Source of the DNA: Trogon surrucura
Lineage: Eukaryota; Chordata; Aves; Trogoniformes; Trogonidae
Assembly: GCA_020746105.1 (NCBI GenBank)
Contig: CM036623.1
Span: forward strand, 868,001-932,000
DNA: 64,000 nucleotides
Direction of reading: 5' to 3'
A model generated the notes under the pieces. The model searched no databases and was not told the origin of the DNA. It was given only the letters and a program-made list of their open reading frames with translations. Position numbers and translations under genes: made by a program. Numbering within the stretch: the first letter of the stretch is position 1; each line of letters opens with the position of its first letter. Positions 49,541 to 61,587 of this stretch are shown piece after piece.

Positions 49541-52500
49541 GCACTGGCAATTTTTTTTTAGGAACAAACAGGCAAATTAAAAATTAGTAACAGGCAACAT
49601 CCAAAGATAAAAGCATCTGCCTCTTTGCTGTGTTATTTTGATTTTATTTCAGTAAGTCCCACTGATTTTGCAAATGTGGCAGTGCAGCAGTAGACCAAAT
49701 GGTAGAGTGGACTAAGCAAAGAAAACACCCAGCATGTGGCAAGTTAACAAACGGCGGTCTGAGATCAGCTGCTAGCTCTGGCTGCAGCTGTGCTGTCATC
49801 TTAGCCTGAGATTTGAACTTACACTTGAGCTCAAATTCCTTAATCATCAGATCTGCCTGCAAGTTGGCTTTTACTTGCTCTCCAGCTGAGAAAGCCAACT
49901 GGCTTTCCAGGTATGGAAATTTAGGCACTACTTTACATCTGTTCTGATTGCAGTGATAACACAATTCCAGAAAATTTTGTTTCTGACTTTATGTTCAGAT
50001 CTGAGCAAGTCCACAGAAGCTGACACAGGTAGACCTGTCGTTTCCAGGCTTTAAAAATACTGAAATATCCAGGACTTCGGCAATGAATGAACACGTGACC
50101 AAAAATACAATCTACACCTTTTACTTATTACTGCCTATTTGCAAAAATATTTTCTTGTCAAGGCTTGAAGACATTCTGTCATGCACTTACACATGAGCAC
50201 TAACGTTGTTCTAAATTATGTCCCAGCACAGCACGTTTCTGCTTTGAAACATGCCACAAATATCACCCTCCGATTGATAACGGCTCCCCTGGTAGTAACA
50301 GTAAATGAAAACTGACAAATTACTGGACAGAGATTACTCTCAGAACAAACTGTTGCAATTTCACACGCAATGCAAAATCACATCCTTTTAAGCTCACTCT
50401 GAGCTCTCACATCCAGATCATGTCTAAGTTTCTTTCCATGTGCGACTACCGAGATAATCTTTCTTCTACATCCGCGCACCTGTAACTTTCACCCAGACTC
50501 TTTCAGCCTGGTGAGTTTGTGCTCCTTCTCTTGGGACTTGAAAATACTATGTTTTCCCTACTGAAAAGCTTATTATTATGTTATCCGCATCACCCATCTC
50601 TGGCTCCCTCTGCAATTCCTCCCTTCTACACCCCATTAAACTGCAAGACTGCATTCACCGCATTTTTGGGGTCCTAGTTGCCCTCTTCGGTCATGAATGA
50701 ACACAGCTATGTTTCCACAGAAGCACATGCATGATTTTTCTCACGGTTATGCTTCGTACTTGCAAGGGTCTCACGTTATTTTCCTCCAGGCTGCTTCTAG
50801 TCCTTGTCTGGGCCACCACACCCAGAGGAAAGTTTGGCAATGCTTGGCTACTTGTGTGCTTAGCCCCTTGCTTGTCCTATTGATCTATAGCTTATGTTCC
50901 ACTCTTCTTTCTACAGGTTTGCTGTTTTATGACTGATTATTAGATTCAACTCTCCGAGGTGTATGCTTTCTTCTTTTGTTTCATCCTTACATAATAACCA
51001 GTATGACACTTTCATAAAGTGCAAAGAACGATGTGTAGCCAATAGTTAATTTGTGTAAACAGGGCATTGGTGACTCTTTTGTTCTGGACTAATAGGTCAG
51101 TACAGAAATTGGACAGTGATATCTGCATTGCCCTGGGATGCAGGACACAGGAACTCACATAACTCTGAGGATGCAGCCTGTCCTTCAGAAGCAGTCTAGC
51201 TGCTCACACAAACGTAAAGGGACGTAGGTGTGAAAATGCATTTCCTCTGCAGGATGGAGATGGTAATTCAGTTTGTCAGTCTGCAGTGGTACGTAACTTC
51301 AGGCTTGCATAGCACACGGTAGACACAGACACATCCCATCCGAAGAACTTGCACCCTGTGGAGAGCAGTGGACTTCATCTCCACTCAGCATCACATGCTC
51401 TGCTGTTTTCCAACCAAGCTGATGAATAGACGTGCAGATGTCAACCAGCCGGATGAACCAATTCCAATAAAAGAATATACAAAACGAACTTTCATCCAAT
51501 ACTCTTGGCAGCAGCTTGCTGGAGATTTGCACGAGTTGTTGTCAATTCCCACCCTGGAAAATGTCCCTGCTCCTGCTAGCTCAAACAGATGATTTTGCTG
51601 GTCAGGCACCTGAGGGTCAGGGCCCTGCCTCCAAGAGTGTTCCATCGATCCTACCAAGTGTTCCACATCTGGCCACACCGAGGGAGGCCTCCCCCGGGCA
51701 GACCCAGGCTGAGGAGCAGAGCTGAGCTGGAGGTGCCTTCCAGCCCTCAGCAGCACCCCAGGCGTGAGCCCGGGGTGAGCCCAGGACACGCAAAGGAGCC
51801 GGGCTGCTCCCCAGGCTGGACCCTGGAGGGGCAGGACCCACGGCAAGCAGGCCCTGCCCAGGCTGCACAGCCCCAGTGTAGTCTGTTGGATCAGCAACCT
51901 GAAATTCAGTGGGTTTTGTCCTGTTAGGGAGTACGCCTGTCGCTTGGATAATGTTGTTTTACAGATGGACAAAATATCTTTTTTTTCTTTTTTTTTCTTT
52001 TTATTGCCTCTCATTTTCACTTGTGTATGGAACCAAGCACGTTTCTGAACACTTGAAAGTGCTGCAGGACAAGAAAATGATTCCCAACTAGCTCTGATTA
52101 AAAGTACTTATTTGGAAAAAACACAGCAACTTATGCTAGAATTTAAGTCTATTTCAATATCTCAACAAATTGTAGGGAAAAATATGAAACACTTCCAGTC
52201 TTTTGCTTTACATTAGTAACCGGCAGCAGATATCTGCTCTCCCCTTACTCCATAATGCTTAAATGAAAACTTCTAGTATAAAAATGTGCCCTTGGATTTA
52301 CTTACAGGTAAAGAAAATAAACAAATAAAAACCAATGCTGGCTTACTGTATGTTTTTAGCGACAGTTAAAAACAATCTGAAATTCACAAAATGTTGACAT
52401 CTGAGCAATAAATCCAATAAAAGAGAAAGTGGGTCAAACCGAAGCCATCTAAGGCTCATCTTGAAGTTAATCAGGGTGAGTAATATTTTCCTTAGTAATA

Positions 52501-55264
52501 GTAACTATTTTCCTGTGGTTGGAACAATATTTGTTTCATTTGTATGTTTGATTATTGGTTGAAATGATTTAGACTAACGCAAGCTCCAAAAATGACAGTT
52601 TTGCACATGAGTTCAGACTGGCAAACAGAAAAAGAAAACAAGAAAGAAGATGAGGGATTAATACTATAGTCCAATGGCTACGTGATCAGTAGAAATCTCC
52701 TTGATAATTGACAGTTCTTTTGAGGGTCCTGATCCTAAGGCATAAATAAGCTAGAGGTGTTTTTAAAAAGCTCTCCGGTAGTGACAAGTGGAACAAGATA
52801 CCTTTTGGTCTCAGAATGTCAGCAATGTGACATTTGTAACGTGACAGAAGAGCTCACTATTAGACAAGAGTTTGTTGAACACAGCGCTCACATGTTTTTA
52901 CCTGAGGGGCTGTCAGTTTAGAATACAGACTATATCCTATTAAATAAAAATCACGCCTTGTCTTTCACAAATAAACATATATTTGCAGCTCTGATTACGT
53001 TGATAGTTTGACAATAATTAATCATCTGGGTTTTTTTTTTTCTGGCAATGGTTAACTAAGAACTGTCCTGGGTATGGAAGCCATTCATGATAACCACTGC
53101 TATGGTGTGGACCAATACAAAATTGAAATAAATTATGTCAAATATGCCCTAAAGAAATACAGAAAAACCAAGAATCTGAACATTTGTCATTCTCACCCTA
53201 TAATTTAATTATACTTTTCAGGTATCTGTACTAGGTAGACAGTTTGAGAACAAAATTGCTCAAGATCCAATTGCAGAACAGTATTCTGTAATGCAGCACT
53301 GAGAATACAGACTAACAAAATATTTACCTCCTAGGTTTTATGTTATTGTTGTATCACTACTAATTATGAAAATAAATTAACATAGGAGTCTATTTCTTTC
53401 ACAGAAGTATCTGTGAAAGGACAAAACACTGTTAAAAATCTGTAAAATGAAAGTTTATGTTGGAGGTTTTAGAGTATAAGCAAAAATTTCAAACTAAACC
53501 CTGAAGTCCTGATATGGAGTGGGAATTGAACAATGTATTATCAATTTCAGTTGGAATCTTACTTAGTACTCTGGAACAAGCGACATTTCATGGCCAACAG
53601 GGAGGTCAAATGCATTTTTCCACACTGATAGATTTGATCTGTACAGAATTTTTGCCTTTTTATTGATCCTTCCAGTCACATGCATTCTTCATCTCTTTTC
53701 TATAGACAGTATTTTGACCAAGACCAATGGATTTTTATGGACCAGGTTTGGGATCCAGGATACGGACGCTAGGATCTTTTTGGCAGACTATGTTTCTATG
53801 TAAGAATACATTCTTTTGTAAGAGCAAAACAAATTTTCAAGTTTGGTGCACTGTTCTGTAAGTCTCAGTGAATCCAAAGGGAAAAAAAAAAAATTTCTTA
53901 CAGATTCAGAGTTGGTTTAATTTCACGTGTATAAAGTCTAAAAGAAAGGGCCGTGGTCTCAGCTACTCATCTGAACTCAGATGCCCTCAGAGGTTCTTTG
54001 AAGGACTTGCTCTTCGGAGCTGTGTATGCCTCTTGTTCAACTGTCCAGAGTACTAAAAGGATTATCCTAGGCTCAGTGACACATCTTGGATAGCTAAAGT
54101 TAGATGAGATTAATCCCATCATAGCAGTCCAACACGCACTGTTCAAAGTACCCACTGATAACACAGCTCCAGATCCCCACTTTACAAACCAGTGAGTCTT
54201 TGCAGCAGGACGGGATACACTCAGATCCACTACCATCCAAAAATCAGCCACGGTTAAAAACATGGGCCACACAGTTTGATTTGTATCTGACTACTTTAAA
54301 AGTAGCTGGGGAAACTCCAAGCATAAACTTTCATGTCTATTTCTGCTTTCAAGCACACTGTATCAGATTCATTTTTTTTTTAAAGAATGGTTAGTATAAA
54401 GGTAGCATAAAGGGTTTTAAGCTACCCTCTCATTTTTGTTAAGTCAGTCATGTCAGAATTTTTTTATTAAGTATTGTTAACAGTTAAATGTTCCTGAAAA
54501 CTCATATGCTATGATATTTATATTACACTATTTGATGCTTTTCATACTACTGCAAACATTCTCATTAAACACAAATCAGAAGCAAATATTAGCAAAGGCA
54601 TTTCCATATAGAGAGCATATGGCTGATATGATCAGTTTCTCAGAAATCTGGCCTCTGCCTTAAACAACTTTTCCTCAGATGTTACTTCATGATGACTTAG
54701 AACTGAGTTCTCCCCTTCCTTATATTGTTTATATTTGTGCAACTGTGTGGAAGGCAGTACGGTTGAACTGCCGCTGCTTGACCAGAGGCTCTTTCTGTCT
54801 CTGTTGCCCTCTTTGCCTTCCTGATAATCTGATCAGGTCAAACATTTAACCTCGCAGAGCTCAGCTAAGTCTTGCCCTCATTTGACCCACGTGAACAAGA
54901 ATAAGATCCCATTTCCAATAGTTTTTGCCCTAAACAAGGCAGTTACAATGGCAATTAACTTGGCAAAGTTTAAAGCCACTTTGAAAACCGTTCAGTGTCT
55001 GAGGAATGTTAATAGCAGAACAGCTGTTTTCAAGAATCTCACACTTGTGTGTTTCTTGTATTAAGAATTTTACTAATTCGTCCCTCATTGTTTGTTCTCA
55101 TATGACATAAGATATAAATGGATTGACTGACCTCAAAAATGTGTTTTTCTTGCAAAGGGAGTAATTTCTTATAAGAAAACCAGTATTTAGTTAAAATGTC
55201 TAAAAACGTTTTGTTTTGTTTTCTGCATAAGGATCTAATTTGGTTTCTTGAGTTCCTACTAACA
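49541..55264. other. Noncoding DNA with one GC-rich patch
   Basis: Mostly A/T-rich. At about 51540-51880 there is a GC-rich block in which long frames open on both strands, including a 209-codon minus-strand frame (51391-52020) that starts in a T/A-rich tract. Its residues (Pro, Ala, Gly, Arg) follow from the composition, and I see no domain. The rest has no recognisable feature. Confidence 0.55.
51540..51880. other. GC-rich patch, unassigned
   Basis: A block about 340 bases long, rich in CC, GG, CAG and CTGG, in an otherwise A/T-rich region. Frames are open on both strands, as expected from few TA-containing stops. It could be an eroded LTR-type repeat, a small regulatory island or simply GC-rich DNA; nothing in it decides. 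Confidence 0.35.
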
Positions 55265-55334
55265 CATGCTTTGAGCAGGGTTTTGGACCAGATGACCTCC
55301 AAGGTCCATTCTAACCTAAACTATTCCATAAATG
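55265..55334 (+). mobile_element. CR1 LINE 3' tail, short
   Basis: The sequence reads TGCTTTGAGCAGGGTTTTGG, then ACCAGATGACCTCCAAGGTC, then CATTCTAACCTAAACTATTC. It matches the CR1 end order (GAGCAGGGTTGGACTAGATG, CTCCAGAGGTCC, CTTCCAACC, ATTCTATGA). Only about 70 bases remain, so it is a heavily truncated insertion. Confidence 0.85.
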
Positions 55335-58300
55335 TCTTCAGTTGTTGAAGCAAAGGTTAGTTTAGACTCTCTTCTGCTCAGTACAACAGGCTGTGCAGAA
55401 ACCTGTTTCAGCAACGGAATCGCACTAGCCCTGACTTAGTTTCTCAATCCAGTTCTAATCTGCTGCATATAGGAGTGGTTTATAAACCCAGTATCTCAGC
55501 ACTTACAACTCCCTGCATCCAACATGAGTCCTTCCCACGTTAACAAAGTGCTTCCTTCATCAGAGCAAGACACTACTCTGGCCTAGATAAATGCCCATCA
55601 CAAAATATTGAACAGTTCATCAGCTTTTGTCTTTGGAAACAAGATTAACCTGGAGTTTCAAGTCCAGGGTGGTACTTTCTGTCATGAGTGAGAAGATGAA
55701 TTTTGATATATTGCCACTCAAATGGGTTATGACACGAACATTACATAAATCAGAAGGAAAGCCTACTAGTTTTCCAGCGAGGTATAAATTTCCTTTTTTT
55801 TTACATGTAGAAGGTCATGAGAGCCTAACAATGGAAACCACAGCATTAATTTACATTGTACACTAAAATACAGCATTAAAAATATAAAACTAGTTCCAGT
55901 AATAAGCACTCACACATAAGTAAATGTCAGAATTGTATTCATAATGCAGCACTGCTGAGTATGAGCAACAGGACAGTACTGAGTTACGGGACTAGACTAT
56001 TTCCACAAGACTCCTGCCTTCAAGCTCCAGTCAAAAAAATTAGACCTCCCCAGGACTCAGCACCAGTCCAGTCACCCCACAGCCCTATTTTCCTATATCC
56101 CAGTCCCTGTGATCTCATTTCCCTCCTTAGAGATGGATGTTTCGAATCTCAGTCTTGTCCACCAAGCTCCTTGTCCAAACACACTCCTCCTGCAATGACC
56201 TCTGGCCACCCTTGCAGTGCGAACAGAAAGCTTCGTCCTTTACACTGACCGTGCCAGGAGACTGGGAATGGCGAGTGCTGAGGTCTCACTGCACCCACTT
56301 TTGGTACCAGGTCCTGACTTGATCTACTGTGAAAGAAGAAGCCCAGTAATCCTCTATTCAGCATTTGCAGACTGGGATATTTTTCTTCTTATTTTTTAAT
56401 TTGTTGTTTTCTCCTGAAAGATTCTTAATTTATTCAAGATGCAGTTCCACGTCAACAGCAAAGTGCACAGGCTGGACACCTCAGTCACCTCTGCCACATT
56501 TTCTGTTTCAAATTATTAAAATTTCACACAGAAGAGGTAACCAGAATATTTTGATATGGACAGAATGATGTGGTTTTCCCTAATTTTGTTCTTGGAAATA
56601 GTCATTTTGACTGAAATTTTCCAGAAAGATTCAGCCTAAGGCAGATACCCAGTATGCAAGATTTCAGGCCAAATGGCTAAAGTTTGGCAAAGTTATAAGT
56701 AACAAAAAAATGATTTTGTAATGGAACTTCTGGGCAATTCTAATACATGGTGCCACCACTCCAAGCTACAACACATACAAAAGGTACTTAAAATTTTATG
56801 ACCTCTCTGGAAATCAGTGACTTTTGGTTTTTTCATCCACTACAAATATCTTGTTAAAAATTTTCCATATTTGCTGTGGTCATGAGTACTTCAAGTGACT
56901 GCAGAAAGCGACTGAATACACCATCGAAAGCACGAGTTTCATCAAGGAAGAAGGACAAGGATGTTTCATAGTAATGAGCAGGTGAGGGATTGGGCAAGTG
57001 CAAATACAAATATTCACTAGATTGCCCACATCCTTCGCACTGTGACAAACATTTACATAAAAGAAGTTACTTCTGATGCAATTCCAGAAGCAGTAAAGGT
57101 TTTAAAATTATTGCCAGCAACAACCAGACTAGAGATAGCAACAGGCGTTACTTGTATTCACATGAAGATGAAAGTGTGAAGCTTCATACTACGTCAAGAT
57201 ATATTCATATAAATAGTATTTTAATACTATCAACATCAGTTCTGAAATTCTAATGCATACATACTTGCATATGTACATACACCCACTAAACAGAGCCTTT
57301 ATACTCATGTGTCATTTTGCACGGCAAATTCGGGAATACATTTTTATAAGATCACGCTTTCAACTCGTCAAAAAGCAGAGTTTGTTCAGGCATAATCTAA
57401 CCCCTTTTCCTTACGATGTTGTTGAAATGGAATTTATTTGATTAACTTGTTACATTAGCGCTTAATTTAGTATGAACAGTAGTCCTTGTACATATTTTCA
57501 GCATTCATCAGCAAGCTGGTTGACTAATACTTCTATTTTCAGAGACTTTCAGACATCTTTAAATTGTGCAATATAAAGTCAATGCAGAGAAGCTAACCTG
57601 AATAATTTTTAATTCCTGGAAAAGGAAATCCATGATTATTCCCCTTGTGAACTTCTGTTTTGACCAGGAAGAAGAAGCTATGCTGACAATAAGATTGTTT
57701 TCTCACCCTATCCAGAAACTTCTCTTCTTTGCCATGGCATCAGGTCCCCTGATGGCACATTCCCCTACCCAACAGCAACTGAACTGAGAAACTGTTTGCT
57801 TTGCACAGTTCATGTGGCCAGGAGACAAAGAAAGCTTTCACTTACTGAGTGCACGTAGTGTCAGTTTGGCTGAATTTATTCAGTGTGTCCACTAGTGGTT
57901 CCTGAAGCTACCCCATAATCAAAAGTTATTTTATATATTACCCTCTACACTTTAAAACATTTAAAAGTATAAAGTGGCTAAAATTTGTCAGAATCTACAG
58001 AGAAGGAGTCCAAGGTTTCAAAACATTAGTCATTAAATAACAGAATTAAATAGGCAGCGGAAGCCACACTCTGGGCATGCATTTGTACTCTTTCCAAAGC
58101 TGTGAACAAATAAACCACTTCAGTTTCTATTCTCAAATCTCCCGTTTCGTAGAGCAACTTTATCCCACTCTCTGCTCATGCCTCCCAGCTGGAAGGCATT
58201 CTCATGGCCTTCAGAGAGCCATGAGGAGGGCCCAAGGAGTGCCCAGCCCCAGCCCCGGAGCTGCCCGGTGTCTGCCCACAGTGGCAGCACCTCCTCCAGA

Positions 58301-59303
58301 GAGGTACCATCAAGGCTTGAGTCAATGTTCTACCATTCTGAAAAGAAACAGATCTTTAACCTGACAGTGCCACTGGGAGTCAGCTTGGGTTTGTTAAAAA
58401 TATTAGAAGTTTGGTCATTTGCTCCACAGAAACAACATGCCATACACTTTCTAGCCTGGTGGAAGATACTGAGGTACCCGTACATGGTCAAAGCTGATCA
58501 TACAAAAAAGCAATACGCTCTGAAGTTCAACTAATTTGTTCATGGAGAAAACAACGGAGGGTGGTTTCATGAATGCTGCCCATGCAACATTTTGCCATCT
58601 CCTGTTTCAGATGATGAGACAAAAGAGCAGAAGCTGATGTAGATGAAGAAGGACTGACAATGCACGATCTTACCTGTCACCCACTCTTGACCCAGTTTGG
58701 TGGCATGAATGCATAAGGAAGAGTGAGCGGTGTTGTACACTGGTCGAGAGGTACCCTTGGCTCTCTCATGTCACAGTGCCTGTACTAAAAGAATACTGTA
58801 ACTGCAGGAAGGACAACTACAGCTGGGACAAGCTCCTGTTCTATTTTGTTCTGTAAATCAACAGGTTCAGTCTTTCAGAGGGGGAAAAATTAGGCCCTCA
58901 AAAGAATTACAGGACTAACCATTTCCTGCCCTTTCCAAGATGATGAAACTTCACAAGGACAGTTTTGTAATCAGGTAGACGATTTGACGCACTAAGATTC
59001 ACTGTCACAAAAGCCTCACTCCACCTGCAAGATGACTGAAGAACTAAGTGCCTAAATTATTGAAAATGGGAATCATGATATGTCTGCATTACATAAAGCA
59101 GTGTCACGTTTGAAATACCCAGGTCATGTCCAAGGACCCTGTGCAGCGCACTTTGAGCTCCTGCCCTCAAAGCACGGCAGCTTTGTGGTCACACAGACTC
59201 TGATTCTTTGTCTAGTGGATTCTGTCTAGGCCAGGAAATCTCAGAGCAGCAATATACATGATGAAATCTGCTTTCCAGCGCCCTTGTAAAACTGCCCTTT
59301 TTT

Positions 59304-59323
59304 AAAAAAAAAAAAAAAAAAAA
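59304..59323 (+). repeat. Homopolymer A20
   Basis: Twenty consecutive A preceded by six T (59298-59303). No retrocopy is visible upstream, so it is listed as a simple repeat. Confidence 0.9.
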
Positions 59324-59967
59324 GTTCTCTCACCATTAATTTAATGTTGCATGAATTTGCAAAATTTACATTTAAAAAGTAATATAAACTTATTTTAACA
59401 AGGTACTTTAGAATTTATAAAAAGCCAATGAGGACAGTGCAAGGTAAGGAAATTCCTGTTAGGAAGGGGATCAGGAACTAAATAGACAGCTTTAAAGGCT
59501 CCTTTACAAAAGAAGAATACTGTTGTATCGAACGAGTATGTCTTGGCTTGGAGTAAATAGAACCGCATTTCCAAAAACGTAGTATGTGCATCCATGACCT
59601 GGAAGATTAGTTATTTATTAGTTATTAGTTTTCAATGTATTGTCAACAGCTTTGTGACCTCAGTTCCGACACTGTTAGATGCACATCTTGCACACAAAAT
59701 TCCCATTGACTGGCTTTCTTATAGGGACTCTTAGTGAACCGGTTCAGTACTAAAGTCCATTTCTGAGGCTTGTGATTGTTGCTAGTTATAATCTTTTTTT
59801 TTTCTGCGTGTGTAGATCTTGAAAGTTAATCTACATCCAGGGCTATACGCCCAGCATCAGAGGCTGGCTATGGTAATTGCTGTGGGGACACAGAAATAGA
59901 AACAGAAAAAAGGGGCAGTTTCCAAAGACTCGCATCACGCAGAAATATTCATCTTCTCTGGGAACAG

Positions 59968-59983
59968 GTTGCTACGCAGCAAC
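59968..59983. promoter_or_regulatory. Candidate RFX-type X-box palindrome
   Basis: GTTGCTACGCAGCAAC is an inverted repeat with GTTGCT and AGCAAC arms. It fits the X-box pattern bound by RFX transcription factors (GTTGCC, short centre, GGCAAC), which in vertebrates control cilium and other genes. A single motif match has weak predictive value and no promoter is recognisable next to it. Confidence 0.3.
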
Positions 59984-61450
59984 ATGTCCTCTGAGTCATC
60001 AGTAGAAGAAAGCAGACTGTCTTCTGCCTCGTCTACTAAAAAAAAATTATTCCTCAATGATTTCTAAAGTATCTAAAATTAGCATCCATCTTATTTAACA
60101 CAGATAGCCCTCTTGGGAACAGGGCAAGTTTACTCATTAATGGTGTGCTTTCTGAAAAATTGATTTCATTGTCACAATCAGCAAGAGCCTAATGAAAGGG
60201 CTGTTTGTACTGGAGCTAACTTTCAATCTCCACAGAAGTCTGTAAAAGCACAGTCCCTGAACCACCATGAACTTTTGGCAGATGTAGGTTCTTTTGAAAG
60301 TGCTGATTGTGATGAACTTTGCCTCATGGTTCAGTTTGCTAATATTTGCATAAGAAATGAAAAATGAGTCTACATCTGAATATAGCGAGTGCCCTTCTGA
60401 GAAACTGAGAAGGAGAACAAGAAGGAGGAAAAAGAAACTCACGGTTGAGTTTTTTGCTTTGGATCGGTGTAATGGAAAATGTTATTCCCCAGTCACCTTC
60501 TTGACTCCTATTTATTACACAATGTCCTCTTGCTTTCCAGTTCAGCTCATACAGGCTTTCATGTTTCTGTTGAACAATTTCTTCGATACCGTAGGCCAAA
60601 AAAATAAATATTTTTTTTTTAACATCAGCCAGGTTTAGGTCAGAGACTCAGCTGAATTAAACCACAAACTCTCAGAAGAGTCAGAATCCCAGAAATTACA
60701 CTTCCTCTGTCTACCTACTCATTAGCAAACTGCCATAACATCTTTAGCCACGTTCATCTCCTTTTCTTTATTTTTCTAACAATGAAACAGCAGAAATCCA
60801 TATCCCCAGGTTTGTCCCTGAACAGTAGAATTCTCGTTCTCACACTACAGTATTCCTGGATAAAACTAAATCGCTTTTTCCGCGGCAGTTGAATGCACTC
60901 AATACTTCTGAGAACTGCATTCAGTAGGAATCACGAGGAGAAGGGCTTCAGGATCTGGCTGAACACTACACAAACCTCTGTACCACTTAAATGTTTCAGA
61001 TTACAAGCTGATACACTTCTAAGATTCCATTTCTGAGACTTCAAGAAGACCTAAAAGTTAGGATTGTAAGGGTTAGCCTAAATGATGTTTATTTCTTAAT
61101 CCAATGGTTGTCACAATAAATTTTCTATACACCAATGAGAGAAAGGTGTGACCACACAGAGATTTTTGGGGCAGTGGAAATTCAAGGGAAGTAAAATGAA
61201 GTTGGTATCTTCCCTGAGGGCCTGTCTTCATGCTTATTTTAAAGCCTGGAATACCAGCATTGGCATTAATCAGAAACCACGTGTGTCACCAACGTAAATA
61301 GGATATCTATTCCTAATAGCGAGAATTAGCTCAGAGAGAAATGAGTTTCTGACTTCTCTGTACACGTGTGTGTGCTTGCATGTGTACAGGTGTGTGCACA
61401 GATGAAGTTTCTTCTGTATTGCTTGAATTTCACTTCGTTGCTTCTCGTAG

Positions 61451-61587
61451 AATATCACTAGTAGAGTTAACTGAATTTTTGAAGCAATGGGAAGATACAT
61501 TCAATAAGGCTACTATTGAAATAAAATTTGGAAGGCTTAATGAATCTATAGATTTTAACTACAAAGAGTGGGAATCATATACCTATG
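61451..61587 (+). CDS. Possible internal coding exon, unknown protein
   Basis: A 137-base segment bounded by an acceptor-like TTGCTTCTCGTAG and a donor-like ATG|GTAAAAA. The frame is open throughout and encodes about 45 residues, beginning ISLVELTEFLKQWEDTF and ending NYKEWESYTY. The peptide is rich in Glu, Lys, Phe and aromatic residues, with two Trp, and looks more protein-like than other frames in the window. It would have one base of a split codon at each end, so the entry and exit phases would allow it to be spliced. I do not recognise the protein and see no partner exons. A chance open frame in A/T-rich DNA remains quite possible. Confidence 0.22.

Larger units (their letters stand above)
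55335..61450. other. Noncoding DNA, no gene seen
   Basis: It holds an A20 run at 59304-59323 next to a T run, a GC-richer segment at 58170-58320 and the RFX-like palindrome listed separately. Frames under 120 codons are not recognisable. I looked for a processed pseudogene upstream of the A20 run and saw none. Confidence 0.6.

Noticed and set aside
51391-52020. A 209-codon minus-strand frame, one of the longest in the window
   Set aside because: Residue content follows the GC-rich patch, the start lies in a low-complexity tract, and no domain or signal is visible.
59200-59323. A processed pseudogene ending in the A20 run
   Set aside because: No coding remnant or upstream retrocopy is visible; the run is treated as a homopolymer.
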